A stretch of DNA of 64,000 nt from Phycisphaerales bacterium (GCA_014238785.1 JABAAL010000041.1:35366-99365); one strand, 5' to 3'. Shown: positions 36,616 through 47,536, counted from the stretch's first letter. Notes: generated by a model from the letters alone, not told the origin. A program made the numbers and translations.

Positions 36616-38670
36616 TTATTCGTCGTTATCTGGCTTAAAGGATTTTACAACTTCTTGTTGGACGTTTGCCGGCGTACGCTCATCGTGAGAATATTCCATC
36701 TCATAGGAACCCGTACCAGCAGTAATTGACTTAAGTTGACTTGTGTAAGACATGACTTCTGCAAGCGGCGCTTCGGCCTCAAGTAACGCTTGGTCACCGG
36801 GCAACATGTCTGTACCAAGAATTCGACCTCGTCGGCCAGAAATATCAGAAGAAATATCACCAATCATATTCATCGGTATTGCAATATGCATCTTTACAAA
36901 AGGTTCAAGGAGCACTGGCTTGGCTTTTTTCACTGCTTCGATAAACGCCTTCTTGCCAGCCGTCATAAATGCAATTTCTTTTGAATCCACTGCGTGATGC
37001 TTGCCATCGTACACCGTGACTTTAATGTTATACATTGGGTACCCAGCTATCGCCCCATCGTTCATGACAGACTTAACGCCCTTCTCTATTGCAGGCATAA
37101 ATTGCTTCGGTACTGAACCACCAAATGTGTCGTCAACAAAGACAAAACCATCTGCGGATATCTCTGTTTCCTCTCCAACGGCTGGCTCAACCCGAAGATA
37201 TACTTCACCAAACTGACCAGAACCACCAGACTGTTTCTTGTGCCGATGGTGCCCCTCTGCTCCTGCAGTAATCGTTTCTTTGTAGGCAACCTTAGGCGTT
37301 CGAGTAGTAACTTCGACAGCATACCGATCCTTCATCAAACGAAGTTTTACGCGCAAGTGAATGTCACCCAAGCCACGCATCACTAGGTCGCCGGTTGCGG
37401 CGACTCTATCGACTTCAAGCGTCGGATCTTCGGCTTGTAACTTTGTGAGCACTTCGCCTAGTTTTGTTTCAGCGTTACGGTTGGCGGCATCAATTGCCAA
37501 ACCGTACATTGGTTTTGGCATCGGCAATGGCTTAATTTTCATTTGTTCACTAATAGAAGCATCGTGCATTACTGATCCGTAATGAAGCTCGTCCACTTTT
37601 GCAACGGCACCGATGTCGCCAGAGATCACTTCCGGTATTTCGACGTGATCCTTGCCTTGCAATTTAAACACATGACTAAGACGCAATGGTTTTTTATTGT
37701 CACCGACACGAGGATGAACACTAGAATTCAACGCGCCTTGATGCACTCGAAAAACACAAAGCTTTCCAACATACGGATCCGCTGAAACTTTAAAAACATG
37801 CGCTACCGGATGGGCGCCATCATTTGTTGCATTCCATTCTTCTTGATCATCACCATCATTAATCACAAACGTGCGCGGATTGCCTTCAAGAGGGTTTGGG
37901 CAAAGATTCGCGATGAAATTCATAAACTCGGGAACACCTATATTTTCTTTTGCCGCCATAAACATGACGGGCACAAGGTGCGCTTGACGAAGCGCCATCT
38001 CAAATGGCCCATGCAATTGTTCTGGGCTAACTTCACCCTGCTCTAAGTATGATTCCATTAATGCTTCGTCAACTTCAACAACTTGATCAACAATACCTGT
38101 ATGAAAATCTGTAACATCGCCTAGATCCGAATCGCCTATTGCGTTACTAAAGCAATTAATCACTGCCTTTCCACCATCTGCTGGAAGATTCACTGGGCGG
38201 CATTCGCTGCCGAATGTAGTTTGGATTTGGTCAAGAAGAACTCCGAGGTCTTCTGCATGATCAATTTTGTTAATCAAAATCACTTGAGGAAGTTGACGAT
38301 CTTTGCCAATCTTAAAAAGTTTTCGAGTTGTAGTGTCAATCCCCGAACTAGCATCAATCATAATGACTTGAGTTTCAACTGCAGGAAGTGCGGCAACTGC
38401 CTTACCGAAAAACCCAGGACTACCTGGCGCGTCAATGATGTTGACGTGTGCGCCTTTGTGATTAAAGTGCACAATCGCGCTGTCAATACCGTGCGTGTAT
38501 TCTTTTTCTAAATCATCAAAGTCACAAATGGTGTTTCCCTGTTCCACCGTACCGATACTGCCGATTTCTCCTGCTGCGTAAAGCATTGCTTCGACAAGGG
38601 TCGTTTTTCCGGCAGCGGCTGCGCCGGTCATTGCAATGTTGCGGATATCCGTCGTTGTGTATTTAGCCAT
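36616..38670 (-). CDS. Elongation factor G-like GTPase (second EF-G type)
   Basis: 684 residues, domain order as EF-G: GTPase, OB/domain II, III, IV, V. The P-loop is GAAAAGKTTL, G3 is DAPGSPGF in place of the classical DTPGH, and G4 is NKID. It lacks the canonical AGHVDSGKT start, which marks it as the divergent EF-G-like family, not the housekeeping fusA. Possibly translocation under special conditions or ribosome recycling; not fixed by sequence. It converges with the MBL gene 18 bases away. Confidence 0.88.
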   Translation of the reverse strand: MAKYTTTDIRNIAMTGAAAAGKTTLVEAMLYAAGEIGSIGTVEQGNTICDFDDLEKEYTHGIDSAIVHFNHKGAHVNIIDAPGSPGFFGKAVAALPAVETQVIMIDASSGIDTTTRKLFKIGKDRQLPQVILINKIDHAEDLGVLLDQIQTTFGSECRPVNLPADGGKAVINCFSNAIGDSDLGDVTDFHTGIVDQVVEVDEALMESYLEQGEVSPEQLHGPFEMALRQAHLVPVMFMAAKENIGVPEFMNFIANLCPNPLEGNPRTFVINDGDDQEEWNATNDGAHPVAHVFKVSADPYVGKLCVFRVHQGALNSSVHPRVGDNKKPLRLSHVFKLQGKDHVEIPEVISGDIGAVAKVDELHYGSVMHDASISEQMKIKPLPMPKPMYGLAIDAANRNAETKLGEVLTKLQAEDPTLEVDRVAATGDLVMRGLGDIHLRVKLRLMKDRYAVEVTTRTPKVAYKETITAGAEGHHRHKKQSGGSGQFGEVYLRVEPAVGEETEISADGFVFVDDTFGGSVPKQFMPAIEKGVKSVMNDGAIAGYPMYNIKVTVYDGKHHAVDSKEIAFMTAGKKAFIEAVKKAKPVLLEPFVKMHIAIPMNMIGDISSDISGRRGRILGTDMLPGDQALLEAEAPLAEVMSYTSQLKSITAGTGSYEMEYSHDERTPANVQQEVVKSFKPDNDE

Positions 38671-38746
38671 TGGCTTCTCATCTCCGTCTGAGGCGTTGTA
38701 AAAAATTGATAATTAAGAGGATATGACTATAGCACTTAATACAAGT

Positions 38747-39214
38747 CTATGAGCAAGAAGTTTGACGAATTCCCTCATAAACAGCCGCACAAACAGCGGT
38801 AGCGAGGTTTAAACTTCTTGCATCGTTTACCATTGGTAACGTCAAGCGAGCATGTTCGCCAACAAAATCATGTACTTTTTGAGGAACGCCGTGTTGCTCA
38901 CTTCCAAAAAGCAAATAATCGCCAACCTTAAATTGTGCTTCCCATAGTGGCACAGAACTCTTCGTCGTAAAAAGCCACAAGGTATCTAGTTTTTCTTTTT
39001 CTACAAACGATTCCCACGATGCGTGCTCCACGACGTCAAGTAAATGCCAGTAATCTAGACCAGCTCTACGAACTGCTTTTTCGTCCATATCAAATGCGAT
39101 AGGATGAATAATGTGCAAACGGCAACCGGTTGCCATTGCAGTTCGTCCGATGTTCCCAGTGTTGTTTGGGATTTGCGGCGAAAGCAATACAATATTAAAA
39201 ACAGGTTCAGCCAT
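38747..39214 (-). CDS. trmL: tRNA (cytidine/uridine-2'-O-)-methyltransferase TrmL
   Basis: SPOUT methyltransferase, methylating the wobble ribose of tRNA-Leu. PVFNIVLLSPQIPNNTGNIGRTAMATG, LFGSEQHGVP and LPMVNDARSLNLATAV are the three family motifs. ATG 39214 overlaps the glyA stop in TGATG, giving 155 residues; this is the family length. Confidence 0.93.
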   Translation of the reverse strand: MAEPVFNIVLLSPQIPNNTGNIGRTAMATGCRLHIIHPIAFDMDEKAVRRAGLDYWHLLDVVEHASWESFVEKEKLDTLWLFTTKSSVPLWEAQFKVGDYLLFGSEQHGVPQKVHDFVGEHARLTLPMVNDARSLNLATAVCAAVYEGIRQTSCS

Positions 39215-40512
39215 CAATGTCCATATAAGGGGTGTCGCTCGCACAATTCATGCACTTCACGTTTCACTGCCTTGCAAACTTCTTCATCACCACCGCTAGC
39301 AAGTACCCGATCAATCATCGAGGCAACGACGTACATATCATCTGTGTTTAAACCACGTGTCGTCAATGCCGCCGTACCCAAACGAAGACCACTTGTCACC
39401 ATTGGTTTTCGTGGATCATTGGGTATACCATTTTTATTCACCACGATGCCAGCGGATCCAAGCCAATCTTCTGCATCTGCGCCAGTTAAATTTTCATCAC
39501 GTGGGCGCAAGTCTACAAGCATTAAATGATTGTCGGTCCCACCACTGCAGAGCCGATACCCGTGTTCCACTAACGCATCAGCGAGCGCAACAGCATTCTC
39601 AACGACATTCGTTGCATACGTTTTAAACGCTGGCTGCAGCGCTTCTCCAAAAGCAACCGCTTTTGCAGCAATAACGTGCATCAATGGTCCACCTTGGCTG
39701 CCGGGAAAAACTTTGCGGTCAACCAGTTTTGCAACTTCTTCATCGTTTGTGAGTATCAAACCACCTCTGGGACCACGAAGCGTTTTGTGTGTCGTTGTTG
39801 TCACAATATGTGCATGTGGAAATGGTGACGGATGCTGCCCGCCTGCAACAAGACCAGCGATGTGTGCAATGTCAGCCATCAAATAGGCGCCAACTGAATC
39901 TGCGATCTCACGGAAGCGTTTGAAATCGATTGTTCGAGAGTATGCACTGTACCCACAAATAATCATAGTAGGGTTTGTTTCAAGTGCACGCTCTGCGATG
40001 TGATCGTAATCAAGGGTTTCAGTTTCAGCATCAAGTTCATAACTTTCAATGTTGTAAAACGTGCCTGAAAAGTTTGGTTTTAATCCGTGGCTTAAATGAC
40101 CGCCCGAACTAATAGGCAACGAAAGAATCGTATCACCCGGCTTGCACAACGCCATAAATGCGGCGACATTTGCGTTTGCGCCGCTGTGTGGCTGCACGTT
40201 TGCAAAGTTGCATCCAAACAATTCCTTCGCTCGATCTCTTGCTACATCTTCAATCTTATCGTGGTATTCACACCCACCATAATATCGCTTGCCTGGATAT
40301 CCCTCTGCGTATTTATTGGTAAGCCACGAACCCATAGTATGCATCACAGCAGGCGATACATGATTTTCTGAAGCAATCAATTCCAGTGTGTATTGTTGGC
40401 GCTCTGCTTCGGCTGCCATACTTTTTGCAATTTCAGGGTCAGCGACTTCAAGGGCGCTGAGCAATTCCAGCGACATTGGGTCAAGAATAGGCGTTTCTGT
40501 AGTATTTGTCAT
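39214..40512 (-). CDS. glyA: Serine hydroxymethyltransferase
   Basis: PLP enzyme that interconverts serine and glycine and feeds one-carbon pools. [14 protein letters not shown], the PLP motif [18 protein letters not shown] with the lysine, and [20 protein letters not shown] are typical. ATG 40512 gives 432 residues; the longer frame to 40578 enters the divergent nuclease gene and lacks family similarity. Confidence 0.96.
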   Translation of the reverse strand: MTNTTETPILDPMSLELLSALEVADPEIAKSMAAEAERQQYTLELIASENHVSPAVMHTMGSWLTNKYAEGYPGKRYYGGCEYHDKIEDVARDRAKELFGCNFANVQPHSGANANVAAFMALCKPGDTILSLPISSGGHLSHGLKPNFSGTFYNIESYELDAETETLDYDHIAERALETNPTMIICGYSAYSRTIDFKRFREIADSVGAYLMADIAHIAGLVAGGQHPSPFPHAHIVTTTTHKTLRGPRGGLILTNDEEVAKLVDRKVFPGSQGGPLMHVIAAKAVAFGEALQPAFKTYATNVVENAVALADALVEHGYRLCSGGTDNHLMLVDLRPRDENLTGADAEDWLGSAGIVVNKNGIPNDPRKPMVTSGLRLGTAALTTRGLNTDDMYVVASMIDRVLASGGDEEVCKAVKREVHELCERHPLYGH

Positions 40513-40533
40513 ACCGAGTATTCTACACAGAGT

Positions 40534-41676
40534 ATGCACATCCTTCTCCTGCTTCTTCTTGCTCTTTCTCCAATTCAAATCGATGGTTCTTTTGACGATT
40601 GGGAGGAAGGCGTAAAAACAACAGAAGACAGCAATTACATCTATCTTAAAATCTCGATGCCAAAAAAAGGCTGCTTACAGAAGCTCCCCAGAGAGAAAAA
40701 GGTCTCGATTGGCCCCTACATTGTGCGCTTTTCCCCCAAAGAAAAGGAACATGGCGTTGCGTGCACCCAGGATGGCGCATCGATTTCACCTTATGAAGCC
40801 GGACTCGTTTTTGCGCCGACAACAGCGTCTCGAATGTTTGAAGTTCGTGTCAACAAGCCAAAAACGAAGCAACCCACCTATCCGTTTGCACTAGAAAAAA
40901 CAGGCATATTCCGTGTCGTTAGTTGGAACGTCAAATTTGGAAACCTACTGGACAATCCTCGCTGTGGCACAAGGATTCTCAAAGCACTCCAGCCAGACGT
41001 GTTACTCTTGCAAGAGCTTGACGGCGACGACACACCAGAGAAACTAATAAAATTTCTTCAAGGCGCCCTAGGCAATACGTGGAATGTACGCATGTCTGCG
41101 TCAAACGGTACTAAGCAACATCACAAACTACGAAGCGCCATCGCTTCGACATTTTCATTGGATGAAATCGAAATAAAGAAAAAGGAAACTCTTAAAGCCA
41201 TTCGTGCAAATGCCGTCATCGATGGAACTGTTGTCCAGTTTCTTTCGCTCCATTTACGGTGCTGCGGGGGGCCAACCGGTGAAGAAGAAAAACAACGCCA
41301 GCGTGAAGCGAAAATTATTCGCAGGGCTGCTAAATCATCAACAAGCAGTGCCTCGATTATTGCTGGTGATTGGAACCTCGTTGGAACAATGAAACCTCTA
41401 GATATCGTAAAGGCAAAAGATTTTACTGCTGTTGAAGCAATGCAACCAGACGGCGCGCTCTATGCAACGTGGTCAGATGTAACGAGCTCCTTTACACCCG
41501 GCCGGCTCGATTGGATGCTATTCAATGGAAAAACAATCCAAACATCAAACAGTTTTGTTTTGGATTCATCTGACTTTGATACTGAAACACTCGAAAAGTA
41601 CGGCCTGCTACGCGACGATACTGCTACTCTTTCTGACCACCTTCCACTTGTTGCCGATTTTCATTTTACGAAATGA
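40534..41676 (+). CDS. Exported endonuclease/exonuclease/phosphatase-fold protein
   Basis: 380 residues. The signal peptide [18 protein letters not shown] is followed by about 120 residues of carbohydrate-binding- or C2-like beta sequence ([21 protein letters not shown]), then an EEP domain: [34 protein letters not shown] and the final [12 protein letters not shown] with the catalytic Asp-His. Could be a secreted nuclease or phosphatase; it is not specific enough to decide. Divergent from glyA by 21 bases. Confidence 0.82.
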   Translation: MHILLLLLLALSPIQIDGSFDDWEEGVKTTEDSNYIYLKISMPKKGCLQKLPREKKVSIGPYIVRFSPKEKEHGVACTQDGASISPYEAGLVFAPTTASRMFEVRVNKPKTKQPTYPFALEKTGIFRVVSWNVKFGNLLDNPRCGTRILKALQPDVLLLQELDGDDTPEKLIKFLQGALGNTWNVRMSASNGTKQHHKLRSAIASTFSLDEIEIKKKETLKAIRANAVIDGTVVQFLSLHLRCCGGPTGEEEKQRQREAKIIRRAAKSSTSSASIIAGDWNLVGTMKPLDIVKAKDFTAVEAMQPDGALYATWSDVTSSFTPGRLDWMLFNGKTIQTSNSFVLDSSDFDTETLEKYGLLRDDTATLSDHLPLVADFHFTK

Positions 41677-42131
41677 TCCTTCAAACAAACATCGCTCCTA
41701 TTTCGGTTGGGTACAACAACAATACGCTCATCTGTAAATTTGGAAGCCACAAGGTTGAACGAGAACCATCAAAAGTGATCGCAGCACAACTAGCCGACTA
41801 TTTTGCGGGGAATAAAACAACAGCATTTACTTGCGAACTCCCCGATGGGACAGTATTCACTCGCAAGTGTTGGGAAGCTTGCAGAAACATTCCCTTCGGT
41901 GAGACTAGGACATATGCGGAACTTGCAAAAAGTGCTGGCTCACCAAAAGCGGCGCGAGCGGTAGGACAAGCAATGCGAAAAAATCCACTCGTCATCATTA
42001 CACCATGCCACCGAGTCATTTCATCTTCTGGGAAATTACACGGCTACGCAGGAACGACTGACCCACAGTGCAAAGAACTTCGACGTAAACATTTCCTCCT
42101 CTCCTTTGAAAAGGGTATAATGAAGGCATGA
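41673..42131 (+). CDS. ogt: Methylated-DNA--[protein]-cysteine S-methyltransferase
   Basis: Repairs O6-methylguanine by suicide transfer to its own cysteine. The active site is VIITPCHRVISSSG, with GETRTYAELAKSAGSPKAARAVGQAM as the helix-turn-helix DNA-binding part. 152 residues, ATGA overlap with both neighbours. Confidence 0.93.
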   Translation: MILQTNIAPISVGYNNNTLICKFGSHKVEREPSKVIAAQLADYFAGNKTTAFTCELPDGTVFTRKCWEACRNIPFGETRTYAELAKSAGSPKAARAVGQAMRKNPLVIITPCHRVISSSGKLHGYAGTTDPQCKELRRKHFLLSFEKGIMKA

Positions 42132-43450
42132 AAATCACAATTGTAGGCACTGGGTATGTTGGCTTAATCACAGGTACTTGCTTTGCAAATGCAGGCAACG
42201 ATGTGGTTTGCCTTGACATTGATCCTAAAAAAGTAGCAACACTCCAAAAAGGCGAAGCGCCATTTTTTGAACCAGGTTTATCTGAAATGATGACGAAGTC
42301 AATCAATGCAAATCGTTTGCAATTTACCGACGATGCATCAACCGCTTTTGATGACGCTTCAATCATATTCATCTGCGTTGGTACACCAACTGGCAAAGAT
42401 GGTCGGTGTGATCTTTCACACGTCATGGGTGTTGCCGACAGCATCTCAGACGCACTTGATTCGTTCGACACGCCACCAACCGTTGTTGTCAAATCGACGG
42501 TTCCTGTCGGAACAACACACAAAGTTGCAGAGCGGCTCAAGGGCAACTATTCCATTGCTAACAACCCAGAGTTTTTACGTGAAGGAAACGCTATCGATGA
42601 TTTCATGAATCCAGACCGAGTTGTTTGCGGTGTTGAAGATGACCGAGCAAAAGAAACACTTGAAAAGTTGTACGCACCGTTCATTAGCGACGGGAACCCT
42701 ATCTTTTTCTTTGATATACACTCCTCAGAAATGGTGAAGTATGCATCCAATGCGATGCTCGCTTGTAAAATTAGCTTCATCAATGAAATTGCATCCCTTT
42801 GCGAACGCAACGGAGCGAATATCGAGCGAGTTCGTGCAGGTATGTGTGCAGATAGTCGTATTGGAAATCAATTTTTCAAGCCGGGCATCGGCTACGGTGG
42901 TTCATGCTTCCCAAAAGATACTTTGGCCGTGATGGAAATGGGCGAAGATGCAAAAGCACCTTGCCTTGTCAATACAGCGGTACACGAACTCAACCAACGA
43001 CAACGTCGATGGTTCGCCGACCGAATCCTTACCCATTTCAAGAGCAACCTTGGGGGCAAAAAAATTACGCTTTGGGGACTTGCCTTTAAGCCCAATACTG
43101 ATGACGTTCGTGATGCGCCTTCTATCGACATCGCCAAGGCGTTACTTGCTGCAGGCGCAGAAGTTACGGGATTTGACCCAGAAGCTTCGGTAACATTTGC
43201 TGATGAAGTTCCTGAACTTACCGTAGCAAAAGATATGTATGAAGGCGCCAAAGATGCGGACGCCCTTATCATCTGCACTGAATGGTCGGAATTTAGTTCA
43301 CCAGATTTTACTAGATTAAAGGCAATGCTCAAAGAGCCCGTCATTTTTGATGGAAGAAATTTATACCGACGTTCAGAAATGGAAAAACATGGTTTTAATT
43401 ACTACTCGGTGGGAAGACCAAGTGTAGAAATTTCCCCTGCGGTAACGTAA
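42128..43450 (+). CDS. ugd: UDP-glucose 6-dehydrogenase
   Basis: Makes UDP-glucuronate for capsules and surface glycans. IVGTGYVGLITGTCFANAG is the NAD Rossmann loop; the catalytic Cys is in GYGGSCFPKDT; KITLWGLAFKPNTDDVRDAPS is the C-terminal nucleotide-binding part. 440 residues, normal. The gene overlaps ogt by ATGA. Confidence 0.95.
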   Translation: MKITIVGTGYVGLITGTCFANAGNDVVCLDIDPKKVATLQKGEAPFFEPGLSEMMTKSINANRLQFTDDASTAFDDASIIFICVGTPTGKDGRCDLSHVMGVADSISDALDSFDTPPTVVVKSTVPVGTTHKVAERLKGNYSIANNPEFLREGNAIDDFMNPDRVVCGVEDDRAKETLEKLYAPFISDGNPIFFFDIHSSEMVKYASNAMLACKISFINEIASLCERNGANIERVRAGMCADSRIGNQFFKPGIGYGGSCFPKDTLAVMEMGEDAKAPCLVNTAVHELNQRQRRWFADRILTHFKSNLGGKKITLWGLAFKPNTDDVRDAPSIDIAKALLAAGAEVTGFDPEASVTFADEVPELTVAKDMYEGAKDADALIICTEWSEFSSPDFTRLKAMLKEPVIFDGRNLYRRSEMEKHGFNYYSVGRPSVEISPAVT

Positions 43451-43455
43451 TTCGC

Positions 43456-43485
43456 TTGACAGAAGCGGCTGCTGTACTGTTAAAT
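43456..43485 (+). promoter_or_regulatory. Candidate promoter of the respiratory operon
   Basis: TTGACA (43456-43461) is a perfect -35 hexamer; TTAAAT (43480-43485) lies 18 bases downstream and matches 4 of 6 of the -10. It is in the 66-base gap between ugd and coxB, about 32 bases before the TTG start. Weak -10, so moderate support. Confidence 0.45.
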
Positions 43486-43516
43486 GCATGTACTCGTTTG
43501 AAGGGCGAGTTCTTTT

Positions 43517-44518
43517 TTGCGCAAAAACACCCTATTAGTTCTCAGTTTTATTTGCATAACAAGCGGCACCCTTGCGCTGAGTGCCCCTGAAAATTTAAGT
43601 ATTTTTGACCCCGTCTCGCCGTCAGCAACGCCGATTCGAGATTTATTTATGTTGGTCTTTGGGGTAATCGGTATTATTTTCGTTATTACTCAGGGCGCAC
43701 TTGTTTGGTCGCTTATCCGGTACCGTGCCAAGGGCAATGAAATAACTGAGCCGCCGCAAATCTACGGAAGCAATCCTATCGAACTTGCATGGACCGTGAT
43801 ACCAATTCTTATCGTCTTCATTCTCTTCCTTGTAACAACAAGAACAATCTACTCTCTGGATATGCAAGAACCACCCGAGGGTGCACTTCGCGTCAAAGTA
43901 ACTGGACACCAGTGGTGGTGGGAGTTTGAATACCCAGATTTAGATTTTGTAACAGCAGGCGAACTCCACGTTCCAAAAGGTGTCCCAGTGTTTCTTGATT
44001 TGCGATCTGCGGATGTTATTCACAGTTTCTGGGTACCAAGGTTATCGGGAAAAACTGATTGCATCCCAAACCGTGAAAATCATCTCTGGTTTCAAGCCGA
44101 CGAAATCGGAACGTGGTATGGCCAATGCGCAGAATTCTGTGGTACCCAGCATGCAAAGATGTTAATCCGCGTCATTTCTGAAGAGGAAAGTGAATTTGAA
44201 GCATGGGTTGCAAATCAAAAACTCGATGCGCCCCAAGTCCCGACACCGCTCAATGGAAAAGAGATGTTTCTTTCGCTTGCTTGTGTGAATTGCCACAACG
44301 TCAATGGAATCATGATGCAAGGTGGCTTTGCGCCAAACCTTACGCACCTCATGAGTCGTGATACGATTGCATCGGGCGCTGCAGAAAACACGCCCGAAAA
44401 TCTTAAAAAGTGGTTACGCGATCCTAACTCGATTAAAGACGAATGTCGCATGCCCAACATGATGCTTACAGAAACCCAAATTGATTCTCTTGTGGAATTT
44501 TTAACAACCCTCAAATGA
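43517..44518 (+). CDS. coxB: Cytochrome c oxidase subunit II with fused heme c domain (caa3 type)
   Basis: 333 residues. An exported N-terminus is followed by two transmembrane helices (FMLVFGVIGIIFVITQGALV and IPILIVFILFLVTTR), the Trp-rich GHQWWWEFEYPD, and the CuA site in WYGQCAEFCGTQHAKM. After residue 250 a cytochrome c domain follows with the heme site ACVNCH and a distal Met in CRMPNMM. This is a caa3-type subunit II. It begins with TTG at 43517; no in-frame ATG gives the signal peptide. First gene of the operon. Confidence 0.93.
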   Translation: MRKNTLLVLSFICITSGTLALSAPENLSIFDPVSPSATPIRDLFMLVFGVIGIIFVITQGALVWSLIRYRAKGNEITEPPQIYGSNPIELAWTVIPILIVFILFLVTTRTIYSLDMQEPPEGALRVKVTGHQWWWEFEYPDLDFVTAGELHVPKGVPVFLDLRSADVIHSFWVPRLSGKTDCIPNRENHLWFQADEIGTWYGQCAEFCGTQHAKMLIRVISEEESEFEAWVANQKLDAPQVPTPLNGKEMFLSLACVNCHNVNGIMMQGGFAPNLTHLMSRDTIASGAAENTPENLKKWLRDPNSIKDECRMPNMMLTETQIDSLVEFLTTLK

Positions 44519-46161
44519 TTGACAAACCATACAGCCCGCGCTCTAGCAAACTCCATGAGTGGGTGACGACTGCTGATCACAAAAAACTCGGCGTGATGTA
44601 TATCGTTTGTGGCATTATCTATCTCATCGTCGCAGGTTGCGAAGCGCTCATGATACGCTGGCAACTTGCCGTGCCAGAAAACGATGTACTCTCTGCCGAA
44701 ACGTATAACGCGTTCTTTACGATGCACGGCACAACGATGATTTTCCTCGTTGGCATGCCAATCCTACTAGGTGCTGCAAATTATTTTATACCGCTCATGA
44801 TTGGCGCAAGAGACATGGCGTTCCCGCGACTGAATGCCTTTGGCTTCTGGCTCTTTTTCTTCGGTGGGCTCTTGCTCTACTTTAGTTTTCTTGGCGGGCA
44901 AGGACTTTCAGGCGAAGAAGGTGCACCTGATGTTGGCTGGTTTGCATACGCACCTTTGACATCGACGACCTTTTCACCGGGATCTTCAACGGACTATTGG
45001 ATTATTTCACTCTTTGTAGCTGGCATGGGTTCAATCATGACTGCGATCAATCTCGTTACGACAATCTTAACTATGCGCTGCAAGGGCATGACTTTGATGA
45101 AAATGCCCATCTTTGCTTGGATGATGCTTGTCGATGCAATTCTCATTTTGATTGCCCTGCCAACACTCACTGCTATTCAAATTATGTTACTCCTTGATAG
45201 ACAATTCGGCGCACACTTCTTCGACGCACAAGCGGGTGCTGACCCCCTCATTTGGCAGCATTTGTTTTGGTTCTTTGGACACCCAGAGGTGTATATTTTA
45301 ATCCTACCTGGCTTTGCGTTTGTTTCTGAAGTCACGCCAGTGTTTTCTAGAAAAGTTTTATTCGGATACCCGTTAATGGTTATTGCAACAATTTCGATTG
45401 GCTTCATCGCTCTTGGCGTTTGGGCACATCACATGTTCGCTACCGGCTTGTCGCCCACGGTCCTTGCTTATTTTTCAGGCGCAACCTTTTTAATCGGCGT
45501 ACCTACTGGCATGAAAATTTTCAATTGGATTGCTACGCTTTGGGGCGGACAAATACGTTTTGCAACACCGATGTTGTTTGCCGTTGGTTTTATTGCAATG
45601 TTCACCATCGGCGGGTTAACGGGCATCATGCTCGCCGTCGTGCCGATGGACTGGCAACTCTCAGACACGTACTTCGTTGTTGGGCACTTCCACTTTGTCT
45701 TGTTCGGCGGCTTGCTCTTTGCCATATTCTCTGGTTTCTTTTATTGGTTCCCGAAGGTGACAGGTAAAATGCTCAACGAAACTTTAGGAAAGTGGCAATT
45801 CTGGTTCCTGTTTGCAGGATTCCTCCTTACCTTTGGCCCAATGCACTTCTCAGGTTTCGAGGGCATGCCAAGAAGAATATATACGTACATGCCAAACAGA
45901 GGTCTCGAATTTTACAACATGCTCTCCTCCATTGGTGCCGTAGTGCAAATCTTTGGCTTTGGGCTTTTCGTCGTAAATGTTTTACATAGTTTACGAAAAG
46001 GAAAGCCCGCGGGCGATGACCCATGGGACGCTTGGACACTCGAATGGTCAACGACCTCGCCACCCCCGCCATGGAATTTTGCAACGATCCCTTCAATTGC
46101 AAGTCGAAGACCACTCTGGGACACTAAACACCCAGACGATCCCGATTGGAAATACGAATGA
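44515..46161 (+). CDS. coxA: Cytochrome c oxidase subunit I
   Basis: 548 residues, twelve helices, the heme-copper core. WFFGHPEVYILILPGF holds the CuB ligands and the His-Tyr cross-link; GVWAHHMFATG has the remaining CuB histidines; GHFHFVLFGG holds the heme ligands. ATGA overlap with coxB and with coxC. Confidence 0.96.
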   Translation: MIDKPYSPRSSKLHEWVTTADHKKLGVMYIVCGIIYLIVAGCEALMIRWQLAVPENDVLSAETYNAFFTMHGTTMIFLVGMPILLGAANYFIPLMIGARDMAFPRLNAFGFWLFFFGGLLLYFSFLGGQGLSGEEGAPDVGWFAYAPLTSTTFSPGSSTDYWIISLFVAGMGSIMTAINLVTTILTMRCKGMTLMKMPIFAWMMLVDAILILIALPTLTAIQIMLLLDRQFGAHFFDAQAGADPLIWQHLFWFFGHPEVYILILPGFAFVSEVTPVFSRKVLFGYPLMVIATISIGFIALGVWAHHMFATGLSPTVLAYFSGATFLIGVPTGMKIFNWIATLWGGQIRFATPMLFAVGFIAMFTIGGLTGIMLAVVPMDWQLSDTYFVVGHFHFVLFGGLLFAIFSGFFYWFPKVTGKMLNETLGKWQFWFLFAGFLLTFGPMHFSGFEGMPRRIYTYMPNRGLEFYNMLSSIGAVVQIFGFGLFVVNVLHSLRKGKPAGDDPWDAWTLEWSTTSPPPPWNFATIPSIASRRPLWDTKHPDDPDWKYE

Positions 46162-46748
46162 CGAGTCAGCCCAATTCCATTGCAGTACCAAAAATGTTGC
46201 CCCATGGCCACGTTGGCATGATGTCGGTCATCACGACCGAAATCTTTTTCTTTGCTACCTTAATCGTTGTTTATTTAGCGTATCTTGGCAAAAGCATTAG
46301 CGGCCCAACGCCTGAAGAACTTTTGAGCATCGGTCTTGCTAGCATCAATACTGTTGCGCTGCTTGCAAGTTCTGTCACCATCATCCTTGCGCTCAAAGCA
46401 TTGCGTGCTTCCAATCAAAAAAAGTTTCTTACGTGGCTCCTTGTCACCGTTGCACTTGGCGCATGGTTCTTAGTTGGTACCGCTATCGAATGGACCGGAC
46501 TCGTCGGAGATGCGCACTTCACGTTGCAGACAAATTTGTTTGGATCAACTTTTTATACCCTCGTTGGCTTCCACGCGTTTCATGTCACATTTGGCGTGTG
46601 CGCACTTTCGTTCATTTGGTTTTGCGGTTTCATGGGCTGGGTACAAAAAAAGCATCACCAAAATATTGAATATGTATCGTGGTATTGGCACTTTGTTGAT
46701 ACCGTCTGGATCGCCGTGTTCCTTGTTGTATATGTGATTGGCAGATAA
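46158..46748 (+). CDS. coxC: Cytochrome c oxidase subunit III
   Basis: 196 residues, about five helices: MMSVITTEIFFFATLIVVYL, TLVGFHAFHVTFGVCALSF with the conserved His, and YWHFVDTVWIAVFLVVYV with the terminal W-H-F-V-D motif. ATG 46158 overlaps the coxA stop; the upstream ATG at 46146 would start inside coxA. Confidence 0.92.
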   Translation: MTSQPNSIAVPKMLPHGHVGMMSVITTEIFFFATLIVVYLAYLGKSISGPTPEELLSIGLASINTVALLASSVTIILALKALRASNQKKFLTWLLVTVALGAWFLVGTAIEWTGLVGDAHFTLQTNLFGSTFYTLVGFHAFHVTFGVCALSFIWFCGFMGWVQKKHHQNIEYVSWYWHFVDTVWIAVFLVVYVIGR

Positions 46749-47536
46749 TGGCATCGAAGAAAAAAATTCAAGTTGCCGTCCCTGCTCCAACTGCTTGGCC
46801 TCTTGTTGCTGCACTTGGCATGGCGCTCACCTTTACTGGGTTCCTTACAACATGGCCCATTGGCCTTGTTGGGTTCATTTTGTGCATGGTTGGCTTCGTA
46901 GGCTGGTTCAAGGACTGCTACCCCGGCGATCGCGAAGTTGAACTTGAAGTGTTGCCGCACCATATCCCCGCTGAAGTTACTACATCACGAACACTTGATA
47001 CGAACCACCCACTCCACAGAGCAAAGTTACCGTTAAAAATCCATCGCGCGCCTTCCGGAATCATTGGCGGCATCGCTGGGGGCATCGCCATGATAGTTGT
47101 CGCTGTTCTTGGCAGTTTCATTCTTCATGGATCACCGTGGCATCCGTTTAACCTAACGGCAGCAACACTCATGCAATCCATGGCTGAACTTGACTTAAAT
47201 ACCTTTCACCCTACTGCTTTGTTCGTAGCGCTTGGTATTCAACTTGTTGCCTCGGTTTGCATCGGGCTTGTGTACGGCGTTGCGCTCCCGCTTATGCCAA
47301 AACATCCCATACTTCTTGGGGCACTGATCATGCCATTTATCTGGAGTTTTTTATTGTACGCTGCGATGCGCACAATTAATCCAGAACTTGACGATACCGT
47401 TAACTGGTGGTGGTTCCTGGTTGCCCAAGTCATATTCGGCCTTGTTGCAGGATTTGTTGTCTCAAAAGGCGAGCATATTCACACGTTGCAATTCAAGGCG
47501 TTCGCCGAACGCGCAGGCGTGGAGAAGAACCGATGA
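46748..47536 (+). CDS. Multi-pass membrane protein of the oxidase operon (subunit IV-like?)
   Basis: 262 residues. Two N-terminal helices (WPLVAALGMALTFTGFLTTWPIGLVGFILCMVGFVGW) lead to a hydrophilic loop and three or four further helices. Sequence ends in a basic, hydrophilic tail. The N-terminal third resembles cytochrome oxidase subunit IV-type pieces, but I cannot assign a family; its place between coxC and the cytochrome c suggests a structural or assembly role. Confidence 0.68.
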   Translation: MASKKKIQVAVPAPTAWPLVAALGMALTFTGFLTTWPIGLVGFILCMVGFVGWFKDCYPGDREVELEVLPHHIPAEVTTSRTLDTNHPLHRAKLPLKIHRAPSGIIGGIAGGIAMIVVAVLGSFILHGSPWHPFNLTAATLMQSMAELDLNTFHPTALFVALGIQLVASVCIGLVYGVALPLMPKHPILLGALIMPFIWSFLLYAAMRTINPELDDTVNWWWFLVAQVIFGLVAGFVVSKGEHIHTLQFKAFAERAGVEKNR